Assembly (NCBI GenBank): GCA_024695725.1
Contig: JAILHQ010000032.1
Span: 1-11,957 of the forward strand
DNA from: Cyanobacteria bacterium RUI128
GTDB taxonomy: Bacteria > Cyanobacteriota > Vampirovibrionia > Gastranaerophilales > Gastranaerophilaceae
DNA: 11,957 bases
Reading direction: 5' to 3'
Shown: in pieces, positions 1-7,102 of the stretch
Numbering within the stretch: position 1 is the first letter of the stretch
Layout of the letters: the number at the start of each line of letters is the position of its first letter
Program-made: the position numbers and the translations under genes
The notes under the pieces: model-generated
What the model was told of the DNA's origin: nothing
The model's database searches: none
Seen by the model: the letters and a program-made list of their open reading frames with translations, nothing else

Positions 1-1914
1 TAAAGGTGTTGTATATGTTGGGATATTATTAGTCTTTTCAGTCTTAGCTTGTGCCAGTTTTTCCTGTTTAGCTTTCACGCGAGCAGCTTCTTCTTTTGCA
101 ATTCTTGTCTGTTCAGCTTTAGCTTTTGCTGCTTGTTCTTTGGCAATTCTGGCTTTTTCAGCTTTAGCCTGAGCTAACTTATCCTGTTCAGCCTTTACGC
201 GAGCAGCTTCTTCCTTAGCAATTCTTTCCTGCTCGGCTTTAGCTTTTGCTGCTTGTTCTTTAGCGATTCTGGCTTTTTCAGCTTTAGCTTGAGCTAACTT
301 ATCCTGTTCAGCCTTTACGCGAGCAGCTTGTTCTTTAGCAATTCTTTCTTGCTCTGCTTTAGCCTTTGCAGCTTGTTCTTTAGCGATTCTAGCTTTTTCA
401 GCTTTAGCTTGAGCTAACTTATCCTGTTCAGCCTTTACGCGAGCAGCTTCTTCTTTAGCAATTCTTTCTTGCTCTGCTTTAGCCTTTGCAGCTTGTTCTT
501 TAGCAATTCTAGCCTTTTCCGCTTTAGCTTGTGCCAGTTTTTCCTGTTCAGCCTTTACGCGAGCAGCTTCTTCCTTGGCAATTCTTTCCTGCTCGGCTTT
601 AGCCTTTGCTGCCTGTTCTTTAGCGATTCTGGCTTTTTCAGCTTTAGCTTGTGCCAGTTTTTCCTGTTCAGCCTTTACGCGAGCAGCCTCTTCCTTAGCA
701 ATTCTTTCCTGCTCGGCTTTAGCCTTTGCTGCCTGTTCTTTGGCAATTCTGGCTTTTTCAGCTTTAGCCTGAGCTAACTTTTCCTGTTCAGCCTTTACGC
801 GAGCAGCTTCTTCCTTAGCAATCCTTGTCTGCTCAGCCTTAGCAACCTTCACAGGTTTCGGGGTAAATGTTTTTGGTTCAGCTTTTTGCTTTTCAACTTT
901 GGCTACCTTAACCGGTTTAACCTTTTCAACCTTAGGCTTTTCAACTTTAGCTACCTTTACAGGTTTCTGTGGTTTAACTTTTTCGATTTTTGTATTTGCA
1001 TTATCTATATCAAATAAATCGTTATCGTTATTAATATTAGTCTTTGCTTCAGCTTTAGGTTGCTCAACTTTAGCCACTTTGACCGGCTTTTCTTTGGCTA
1101 CCTTAACAGGCTTAACCTTCTCTACTTTTGGCTTTTCAACTTTGGCAACTTTAACAGGTTTAGGCTCTGCCTTTGCTGTCTTTATTGTTTTTTCAGGTTT
1201 AGTCTTAGGTTTTGCGACAGGTTCTTCAGTCTTGTCTATATCAAGAATTTCTTCTTCACGTACAGGTGCGGACTGAACCGATTTATCCTGAACAGTGGCT
1301 ATTTTTTCTGCAGGTTTGACGTTATCAATATCGTCGATTTCAGGCAAATCTTCTGTTCTTGATGCAACTGTTTCTGTCTTGGATTTATCACGTTTGAAGA
1401 ACCCGAACCAGCCTACACGTTCTTTCTGAGCGTTAGCCTTGGCAAGTTTTTCTTTGCGTTCCTGTTTTTGTTTTTTTACCATTGCTTTTACGTCTTCAAC
1501 CTGGTCAATATCCAGATTCGCAACGTTATCCTCAGTAATATCCTGATTTATTTTGTATTTCCTTAAGTGAGGTTTCATTACTTTTTCAACACATTTTGAA
1601 GTGTCGTCGGCTTTGTACCCGTTCAGGACGTTTGCTTTTGGCTTTAATTGTTTTTTAGAATTGATGTCTAAGTCCATATCAAGCGAAAAATCGTTGTCGA
1701 TAACTTTCGCAATAGACATATCAGTGTCAATAGCAGGAGGGATAAATATATTGTCAATAGGGTTATTGCTGTACGCCAAAAGTTTCCTATAATCATAAGA
1801 TATATAGTTTAAATTGTTTCTTAAATCCGAATTTAATGATATACGCGCAAAACAGTTACTTTGTAACGCAACACATAGTGCGCAAACCACCATAAGTCTA
1901 AAAAGCTTTCCCAT
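1..1914 (-). CDS. Secreted repeat protein, TolA-like helical repeats (partial, 3' end outside window)
   Basis: All 638 codons from ATG at 1914 to base 1 are open, with no stop, so the gene continues past the left edge. Residues 1-23 form a signal peptide (basic start, hydrophobic core, Cys-Phe-Ala before the probable cut). Residues about 24-160 are not low-complexity and I do not recognise them. A short aromatic patch, GWFGFFKR, lies near 167-174. The motif (L/F)DID or a close variant recurs near 78, 134, 194, 224 and 301. Residues about 230-358 are Lys/Pro/Val repeats like the periplasmic region of TonB. Residues 359 to about 628 are a 40-residue Ala/Lys/Glu repeat, about 6.5 copies, expected to form a long single helix as in TolA domain II. 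After the array comes non-repeat sequence (TNNIPTYTTPL), so another domain may follow. There is no lipobox and no membrane anchor apart from the signal peptide. An AGGA Shine-Dalgarno lies 10 nt upstream. Probable role: a periplasmic or surface spacer or scaffold; function unknown. Confidence 0.85.
   Translation of the reverse strand, partial: MGKLFRLMVVCALCVALQSNCFARISLNSDLRNNLNYISYDYRKLLAYSNNPIDNIFIPPAIDTDMSIAKVIDNDFSLDMDLDINSKKQLKPKANVLNGYKADDTSKCVEKVMKPHLRKYKINQDITEDNVANLDIDQVEDVKAMVKKQKQERKEKLAKANAQKERVGWFGFFKRDKSKTETVASRTEDLPEIDDIDNVKPAEKIATVQDKSVQSAPVREEEILDIDKTEEPVAKPKTKPEKTIKTAKAEPKPVKVAKVEKPKVEKVKPVKVAKEKPVKVAKVEQPKAEAKTNINNDNDLFDIDNANTKIEKVKPQKPVKVAKVEKPKVEKVKPVKVAKVEKQKAEPKTFTPKPVKVAKAEQTRIAKEEAARVKAEQEKLAQAKAEKARIAKEQAAKAKAEQERIAKEEAARVKAEQEKLAQAKAEKARIAKEQAAKAKAEQERIAKEEAARVKAEQEKLAQAKAEKARIAKEQAAKAKAEQERIAKEEAARVKAEQDKLAQAKAEKARIAKEQAAKAKAEQERIAKEQAARVKAEQDKLAQAKAEKARIAKEQAAKAKAEQERIAKEEAARVKAEQDKLAQAKAEKARIAKEQAAKAKAEQTRIAKEEAARVKAKQEKLAQAKTEKTNNIPTYTTPL
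31..840 (-). repeat. 120-bp in-frame tandem repeat, about 6.5 copies (40-residue helical repeat)
   Basis: The period is exactly 120 bp. The unit is two 20-residue halves, KAEQERIAKEEAARVKAEQE then KLAQAKAEKARIAKEQAAKA. Each half carries a related 15-residue piece (AEQ/AEK-x-RIAKEx-AAxxK). Some copies are nearly identical in DNA: 301-360 and 421-480 differ at one base out of 60. The last copy (31-120) starts to degenerate. The i to i+4 spacing of E with K/R and the Ala richness suggest a stable single alpha-helix. The near identity of copies implies recent expansion or homogenisation. Confidence 0.95.
898..966 (-). repeat. Lys/Pro/Val 23-residue repeat, copy B
   Basis: Residues 317-339 of the partial protein. 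The 23-residue stretch (starting KPVKVAKVEKPK and ending KPVKVAK) is identical to the copy at 1093-1161. The two copies are separated by a spacer holding an acidic NINNDNDLFDIDN segment. The region resembles the rigid Pro/Lys section of TonB. Confidence 0.85.
1093..1161 (-). repeat. Lys/Pro/Val 23-residue repeat, copy A
   Basis: Residues 252-274 of the partial protein, identical in protein sequence to the copy at 898-966. Shorter KPVKVAK pieces follow each copy, so KPVKVAK is the basic unit. Confidence 0.85.
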
Positions 1915-1940
1915 AAAAATACTATCCTGTTATTATGTAC

Positions 1941-1969
1941 ATTATATTAAAAATTAACGACCATGTACA
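1941..1969 (-). promoter_or_regulatory. Sigma-70-type promoter of the partial repeat-protein gene
   Basis: Read on the minus strand: -35 TGTACA (1969-1964), a 17-bp spacer, and a perfect -10 TATAAT (1946-1941). Transcription would start near 1934, giving a leader of about 20 nt with AGGA at 1928-1925 before the ATG at 1914. Because a terminator closes the upstream autotransporter gene, this gene probably has its own transcript. Confidence 0.65.
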
Positions 1970-2033
1970 GTTCTTAATTTAACTATAAATTTTAAAATCA
2001 TTTATATAGTTGATAAGGTTCTTCCCCCCAAAA

Positions 2034-2067
2034 AAAGCATAAAAAAAATCCCGGTTCTTACCGGGAT
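2034..2067 (-). terminator. Rho-independent terminator of the autotransporter gene
   Basis: Minus-strand stem ATCCCGGT / ACCGGGAT (8 bp, all paired) with loop AAGA, at 2067-2048, followed directly by a run of T (2047-2041). The T run lies on the minus strand only. It sits 43 bp past the autotransporter stop codon. Confidence 0.9.
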
Positions 2068-2079
2068 ATTAAGGGGAAA

Positions 2080-2104
2080 CAGGCTTTTGACTCACAAAAG
2101 CCTG
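2080..2104 (-). other. Second 3'-UTR hairpin just after the autotransporter stop
   Basis: Perfect 9-bp inverted repeat CAGGCTTTT / AAAAGCCTG with a 7-nt loop, starting 5 nt after the stop codon. No T run follows, so it is not itself a classic terminator. It could protect the mRNA 3' end. Confidence 0.6.
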
Positions 2105-2109
2105 CAAGG

Positions 2110-5100
2110 TTAAAAACTGAAGTCTACGACATCGACCTCGTAGTCTTTGTACGTATTTGGTTTATTGTTTTCATATCTTGTCTGATTAATATTTATAGAT
2201 TTATTGTTTTGAGTACCTCTTCTTTGTATTGCCTCCGTCTTTTTATTGACTGTCTTACTTTCAGGGGTAACTGCCTTCGGCTCAGCTTTCTTTTCGACAG
2301 GTTTAGTTTCTGCCTTAGGCTGAGCAGTTTGTACCTTCTGCTGTACCGGTTTCACTTCCGTCTTTTGAGCAGGCTTAGTTTCTGCTTTAGGCTGAACAGT
2401 TTGTACTTTCTGCTGTACCGGTTTCACTTCCGTCTTTTGAGCAGGTTTAGTTTCTGCCTTAGGCTGAGCAGTTTGTACCTTCTGCTGTACCGGTTTTACT
2501 TCTGTCTTTTGAGCAGGTTTAGTTTCTGCCTTAGGCTGAGCAGTTTTAGCTTTTTGCTGAATAGGTTTTACTTCCGTTTTCTGAGTAGTTTTCTTTTCGG
2601 CCTTAGGTTGAGTTTTTGACTTATTAATTCTGTCTTGATCCTGGAAGTCCATATCAGAACTACCCTTTACGCCATTGACACCAGGGATAATTACTCCGTC
2701 GTCAAAAGTATCTTTTACAACTCTGGCAGATACGTCAGTATTAACCTTATATGTAATTTCTTTAGGTTGAGCAGGCTGAGCTTTCTGCTGAACAGGTTTT
2801 GCTGCAGGCTTGGTTTCAGTCTTAGGTTTAGCCTGTTTTTCTTCTGCTTTTTGCGTAGGTTTTACTTCTGTCTTTTGAGCAGGCTTAGTTTCTGCTTTAA
2901 CCTCAGGTTTCTTTTCTGCCTTAGTCTGTGCAGGTTTTACTTCAGTCTTTTGAACAGCCTGTTCAACCTTAGGTTCAACTTTCTTTTCGACAGGTTTTTC
3001 GACCTTAGTCTGAACAGGTTTTACTTCAGTCTTTTGAATAGCCTTTTCAACCTTAGGTTCAACTTTTTGTTCAGCAGGTTTTTCAACCTTAGGTTGAACA
3101 GGTTTCACTTCTGTTTTCTGAACAGGTTTTTCAATCTTAGGCTGAACGGTCTGAACTTTTTGCTGAACAGATTCAGGTTTATTCACTTTTGTTTGAGATT
3201 TTTGTGTTTTTGTCTTAACCTGTTGAGGTTTAATCTTATTGACTCTATCCTGGTCTTGGAAGTCCATATCAGAACTTCCTTTCATGCCATTGATACTAGG
3301 CATAATTACGCCGTCGTCATAAACATCTTTAACAACTTTAGCAGATACATCTGTATTGTAGTTATAGATAACCTCTTTAGGTTTTTTCTTGAACAGATCA
3401 CGAATATTAAGTATAAAGTCAGGTTTTTTGCCTTTTTCTTTAACTTTTCTGTCTTTCTTGCCGAATCTGCTTCTGATAGGTTCGATTGTAATATCAGCAC
3501 GTTTCTTTTCTTTAAAGAACACTCTTCTAGGTTTTGCATCAGTATGAGGCGGTTTGTGTGCAACATTCATAATTTGTCCGAGCATATATCTGAAGCCGAA
3601 CAATAATGCAGCACCTCTTCTTCCGCCGTTGCGTACAGTAGCCTGTGCATAACCTGAATACTTATCAGCCCAGCGTTTTTGGATACCCAGGCCGTATTCA
3701 ACATAAGGGTCAAGCGACATTAACGGTGCCTGAACATCGTTAGCTGTCATATGGGTTTTGTCTATAAAGCTTGCAACGATTTTTACTGTTGCATACGGCT
3801 GCCAGCCGTTTGCAAGATTACCGATTATCTTAATTCCCGGTACAAAGTGGATAGCACTCAATGTGTCAGAATCAATTGAAACCCCGTCAGAGCTTGTGTA
3901 ATCAGTAGCATATACCAATGAATATCCTGCGGTCAGTGACGGCTGAATTATTACTTTTCCGCCTGCGAGTTCGATATTATAACCTATTCTGTCTGAGAAA
4001 CCTGTCATAATAAGGTTAATAGTATCTGTGCCGTAGTCGGTATCACTGTTGTTTATCATCCAGCCTACATTTGCAGTTATGGTATTGAAGAAGTTACCCT
4101 TGTATAAGTAACCTATAGCACCGAAAGATACGCCCTGTTGATTTGCTTCAACGTGGGTATAGTGGTAATTATTTCCGTTGTAGGTCATGTAACCGCCGTA
4201 AACGTACTTAAAGCCTTTACCCAAATCAATCATATCGCTTTCGCCGCCTGCTACTGTACCGTAGTTAGTGAGCGAAATCTTAGGGCCTCTGTCTAAGTGT
4301 ACGTGTTCAAAGGATGAATATGATCTTACCCAGATACTCTTTATTTCTTCCTGTATCTGAAGGTAAGCTAAGGTGTCATATTCTTCATTATAAAAATTCC
4401 CTGTACCTTCTCTTACGGATTTAGGCAGCATCATGTAAGTATCAGAATGATACATTGCAGCATCGTAGTTCTGAAGCTGATTCATGTATGCAACCTGTTG
4501 AGCAATAGGTGCAGCAAGAACTGCAGGGTTGAAGTCCATTGCGTCCCAACCTGTACCCCTATTAAACGTAAAATATCCGTTCTCCGGATGATACTTGACT
4601 ATATACCTGTATACCTTAGAATACCGTACTTTTTCAATCGGCGTTGTTACGTGTTTCCGTATTTCCGGATCGGCAAAATATACCCACGTCTTTTTCTGTT
4701 TGGCATCGGATAATAGCCGCATCTGGCTGACGATAAGCTTTCCGCTTATGCTTCCGTAATCGTCTGCCGTTATTCTGTCCATTGTTGCATTGAATAAATC
4801 AACATCTACTTTTACTTTTGTTTTACCGCTCATTGAGAACTTCTCGAAATCGGTTGTTCCGACAGAACCGTTTATAAGATTTAAAGTTCCGCCTTTTGCA
4901 GTGAAGTCGGTACCTGAAAGGTTACTGTCATCTCCCATATTAAGAGAAGTACCGCTCAGGGTAACAATAGCATTTTCGATGTTGTTGTTAAGATTAACAT
5001 TGCCGCCGGAGGTGCCGGTAATATTTACTTTGTAACCGTCGTCACCTGAGATTTTGTCGTTCATGTTAATAGTACCGTTGCTTTGTGCGTTAAGAGTTAC

Positions 5101-6915
5101 GGTAGCATCGTTTGCGGCATATATAGCATTGCTTTCGCCGTTTGCCGTATTGCCTTCAAATGTGCTTGAACCGTCTTTTGCAGTAACATTAACATCGACT
5201 TCGGTGTAAATAGCACCGCCCTTTCCGTTGGTAGTGTTGTCTTTAAAGTCAACATTAACAAGATCAACATTAGCTTCCTGAGAAACATACATAGCACCGC
5301 CGTTACCGCCAGAGCTGTTGCCTGAAAGTTCTGTGTCATTCAGGGTGATAGTGCCGTTTGTTGCGTAAATAGCACCACCGTTGCCATCAGCTGAGTTGTC
5401 GTTAATTTTAGAGTTGTATGTTGTAAAGCTTGCAGTGTTGTTTGCTATGCTTACAACTGAGCCGTTTGTAGCTGTGTTTGCATTCTTGACTTCAATGTCT
5501 TTCAGAGTAATCGTTGAAATCGGGTTATTCAGCTTGAAGACTGAATGTCCGTTGGCATTGATTACCCCGTAATCAGAATTTGAACGATTGTAAATTGTCA
5601 TAATTGATTCCTGAACCATTTCGTCAAGATTTTGAGTCAAGACGTATTCAGTGTCGGTATCAAAGATGAAATTCTTAATCATGTGAACAGGATTGCTGTC
5701 ATTCATCATGGCATTAAGTGTATCTTGCCAGCCTGTAATTATTACGCTGTCATTAGCCGTATCGGTTGTGCCCAGCGCAATAGATTCAGCTAAAACAGAA
5801 CTGTTGTACATCGTTGCCTGTACGGTAGATACCTGTTTTGACTGAAGCTTGCTAATGTCAAGGGTCAAGCCGTCAGCGTCTTTCAGAACCTGAACAGTTG
5901 AACTGTCAGAAGTAGGAGCTTCAATAACGCTGATTTCTGCAAGGTTAATAGTACCATTTCCGTTATTTGAGGTAAATGTATCAGCTGTCTCGTTTGCCAA
6001 GTCGACATCAACCGAGAAGTTTACATTATTACCCACGTCTAAATTGTCAAGGGTATGATTCTCTATCTCACCGTTAATCGTTGTTACGTCAACGTTTGAT
6101 ACAGATATGTTACCCGCATTGTTGACAGAGTTGTATAACCCTATCTTTCCGGTGCCGTCCCCGGTCATTTCAACGTTATAACCGCTTGCACCGTCTACAT
6201 TGTCGTGCAGATTGATTCTGCCTTTGTTTTTAGCGTTGAGCGTTAAGGTTGCAGAATCGTTATCAACATAGATAGCATTGTCATTTTGAGTGCCAGTGCT
6301 GTCTTCTGTGTAGTTGTCAACGATTTCAACATTGTCGCTGTCCGCTACTAACTGGATGGATTGTTTTGCATAAATTGCACCTCCTTTTGCTTCTGAGCCC
6401 GCGCCCTGGGTTACTGCCGAATTGCCCCTGAACGAAGTGTTCGTCAGAGTCATTTCGCTGTTCGCATATATAGCACCGCCTAATGCATCAAATTGTGATA
6501 GTGTTGAGTTGCTTTCAATGTTTAGGTTGGATAAAGTGATTGAAGCATCAGATGTGGTGTTATATATAACAGAACCAACAGTTGATTGAGCTCCTGTTAT
6601 AGTTACATCGGAAATATTAAGAGTTGTCTGGATTCGGTTAATTACGAACCCGGAAAATGAATTGAATACAATACTGTTGCTACTTTTGTCTTGTCCTGTG
6701 ATAGTAAATGTACCCGGAGAGGTTACACCCATATTTTCTTCGAGAGTTGCTGTTTCGCCTGGAGTAAAGGTATAAGAACGATTTGCGCCGGTTGCTTGGT
6801 TGATTTCAGGTAATGTTTCTGCGTAGGAAAAAGAGCCGCATGAAATGGCAAGAAAACCAAAAACAAGCAGCATACGAAAAATTATGCTTAATTTCCCCAA
6901 AAATTTAGTATTCAA
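2110..6915 (-). CDS. Pmp-like autotransporter with an extra C-terminal Lys/Pro repeat tail
   Basis: 1601 residues. The start is TTG at 6915 with AAGG 6 nt upstream; the next ATG (codon 15) would cut into the signal peptide. Signal peptide 1-32, cut probably after SFSYA. Passenger about 33-800: beta-helix-type sequence with GGA(I/M)Y and FxxN repeats like Chlamydia polymorphic outer membrane proteins, in two related halves (about 80-335 and 455-735). Autotransporter barrel about 858-1112, starting near SIWVRSYSSF and ending AALLFGFRYML, the usual length of about 255 residues with a normal last-strand pattern. Known autotransporters end at that strand; here 489 more residues follow: a basic segment (1113-1180), a 49-residue module (1179-1227), Lys/Pro/Glu/Gln repeats, the module again (1384-1432), four 24-residue repeats (1445-1540) and a C-terminus ending EVDVVDFSF. 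Likely a surface protein or adhesin whose tail would lie in the periplasm. The barrel call is firm; the tail's role is unknown. Confidence 0.92.
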   Translation of the reverse strand: MNTKFLGKLSIIFRMLLVFGFLAISCGSFSYAETLPEINQATGANRSYTFTPGETATLEENMGVTSPGTFTITGQDKSSNSIVFNSFSGFVINRIQTTLNISDVTITGAQSTVGSVIYNTTSDASITLSNLNIESNSTLSQFDALGGAIYANSEMTLTNTSFRGNSAVTQGAGSEAKGGAIYAKQSIQLVADSDNVEIVDNYTEDSTGTQNDNAIYVDNDSATLTLNAKNKGRINLHDNVDGASGYNVEMTGDGTGKIGLYNSVNNAGNISVSNVDVTTINGEIENHTLDNLDVGNNVNFSVDVDLANETADTFTSNNGNGTINLAEISVIEAPTSDSSTVQVLKDADGLTLDISKLQSKQVSTVQATMYNSSVLAESIALGTTDTANDSVIITGWQDTLNAMMNDSNPVHMIKNFIFDTDTEYVLTQNLDEMVQESIMTIYNRSNSDYGVINANGHSVFKLNNPISTITLKDIEVKNANTATNGSVVSIANNTASFTTYNSKINDNSADGNGGAIYATNGTITLNDTELSGNSSGGNGGAMYVSQEANVDLVNVDFKDNTTNGKGGAIYTEVDVNVTAKDGSSTFEGNTANGESNAIYAANDATVTLNAQSNGTINMNDKISGDDGYKVNITGTSGGNVNLNNNIENAIVTLSGTSLNMGDDSNLSGTDFTAKGGTLNLINGSVGTTDFEKFSMSGKTKVKVDVDLFNATMDRITADDYGSISGKLIVSQMRLLSDAKQKKTWVYFADPEIRKHVTTPIEKVRYSKVYRYIVKYHPENGYFTFNRGTGWDAMDFNPAVLAAPIAQQVAYMNQLQNYDAAMYHSDTYMMLPKSVREGTGNFYNEEYDTLAYLQIQEEIKSIWVRSYSSFEHVHLDRGPKISLTNYGTVAGGESDMIDLGKGFKYVYGGYMTYNGNNYHYTHVEANQQGVSFGAIGYLYKGNFFNTITANVGWMINNSDTDYGTDTINLIMTGFSDRIGYNIELAGGKVIIQPSLTAGYSLVYATDYTSSDGVSIDSDTLSAIHFVPGIKIIGNLANGWQPYATVKIVASFIDKTHMTANDVQAPLMSLDPYVEYGLGIQKRWADKYSGYAQATVRNGGRRGAALLFGFRYMLGQIMNVAHKPPHTDAKPRRVFFKEKKRADITIEPIRSRFGKKDRKVKEKGKKPDFILNIRDLFKKKPKEVIYNYNTDVSAKVVKDVYDDGVIMPSINGMKGSSDMDFQDQDRVNKIKPQQVKTKTQKSQTKVNKPESVQQKVQTVQPKIEKPVQKTEVKPVQPKVEKPAEQKVEPKVEKAIQKTEVKPVQTKVEKPVEKKVEPKVEQAVQKTEVKPAQTKAEKKPEVKAETKPAQKTEVKPTQKAEEKQAKPKTETKPAAKPVQQKAQPAQPKEITYKVNTDVSARVVKDTFDDGVIIPGVNGVKGSSDMDFQDQDRINKSKTQPKAEKKTTQKTEVKPIQQKAKTAQPKAETKPAQKTEVKPVQQKVQTAQPKAETKPAQKTEVKPVQQKVQTVQPKAETKPAQKTEVKPVQQKVQTAQPKAETKPVEKKAEPKAVTPESKTVNKKTEAIQRRGTQNNKSININQTRYENNKPNTYKDYEVDVVDFSF
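2296..2583 (-). repeat. 72-bp tandem repeat, 4 copies (24-residue Lys/Pro/Gln unit)
   Basis: Codes for residues 1445-1540 of the autotransporter tail. The unit is QKTEVKPVQQKVQTAQPKAE plus TKPA, with changes such as I/V, T/V and K/Q at a few sites. The QKTEVKP core occurs eight times in the whole tail, four of them here. The region is extended, basic and Pro-rich. Confidence 0.92.
2620..2766 (-). repeat. 49-residue tail module, copy 2
   Basis: Residues 1384-1432, from PKEITYKVNTDVSARVVKD through DDGVIIPGVNG to SSDMDFQDQDRINK. About 37 of 49 residues match copy 1 at 3235-3381, and the block GSSDMDFQDQDR is identical. The module is not low-complexity, in contrast to the repeats around it, so it is the likely functional part of the tail. 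I recognise no known domain. Confidence 0.9.
2878..3123 (-). repeat. 84-bp repeat, 2 full copies and 1 shortened copy (28-residue unit)
   Basis: Residues 1265-1346: two 28-residue units and one 26-residue unit, each starting (V/I)QKTEVKP and, in the first two, ending VEPKVE(K/Q)A. It shares the QKTEVKP core with the 72-bp repeat downstream but has a different remainder, so the two arrays expanded separately from one core. Confidence 0.85.
3235..3381 (-). repeat. 49-residue tail module, copy 1
   Basis: Residues 1179-1227, from PKEVIYNYNTDVSAKVVKD through DDGVIMPSING to SSDMDFQDQDRVNK. It lies 67 residues after the last barrel strand, following a very basic stretch rich in Lys and Arg, and is followed by the Lys/Pro repeats. 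Copy 2 is 205 residues further on. Confidence 0.9.
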
Positions 6916-6958
6916 TTTTAACCTTGTAGCAACTCTTAAATTTCCCCAGGATTACGTA

Positions 6959-6987
6959 AATATACTAAATCCCAATAGTATTATCAC
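6959..6987 (-). promoter_or_regulatory. Possible promoter of the autotransporter gene
   Basis: Minus strand: GTGATA (6987-6982, 4 of 6 to the -35 consensus), a 17-bp spacer, and TATATT (6964-6959, 5 of 6). It would give a leader of about 36 nt before the TTG start. Other AT-rich hexamers nearby could serve equally well. Confidence 0.35.
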
Positions 6988-7044
6988 AAATTGAGCACAA
7001 GATGTCATACTCTATATAGATGATTTTTGCGGGTTTTCAGCAGG

Positions 7045-7070
7045 GTGAGCAACGAAGTTGCAAAACTCAC
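7045..7070. other. Intergenic hairpin with bulge
   Basis: GTGAG / CTCAC outer arms and GCAAC-GAA-GTTGC inner stem, separated by an AAAA bulge on one side. There is no T run. It lies 11 bp from the G-rich palindrome, and the two together have the look of a dispersed intergenic element. Confidence 0.5.
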
Positions 7071-7081
7071 AAAATATTTCC

Positions 7082-7102
7082 TCCCCCTATTACATAGGGG
7101 GA
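7082..7102. repeat. Palindrome TCCCCCTAT-TAC-ATAGGGGGA followed by a G-rich run
   Basis: A perfect 9-bp stem with a 3-nt loop, followed by GGATAGGGTGGGGG up to 7117. A GC-rich palindrome with a G-run tail in otherwise AT-rich spacer resembles the REP/MITE-like intergenic repeats found in many copies in cyanobacteria and other bacteria. Only one copy is in this window, so its repeat nature is inferred. Confidence 0.5.

Noticed and set aside
31..840. Evenly spaced repeats that look like a CRISPR array or satellite DNA
   Set aside because: Period of 120 bp with no unique spacers; the whole stretch is one open minus-strand frame with signal peptide and start codon upstream, so it is a protein repeat.
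2635..3606. 323-residue plus-strand ORF rich in Phe, Leu and Arg, and similar ORFs at 469-777, 899-1276 and 2209-2619
   Set aside because: They are antisense to Lys/Glu/Gln-rich repeats, where AAA, GAA and CAA codons read backwards as Phe, Phe and Leu without stops. No start signals.
6837..6848. Lipobox in the autotransporter signal peptide (AISC)
   Set aside because: Position -3 is Ala rather than Leu, and a normal cut after SFSYA follows; autotransporters are rarely lipoproteins.
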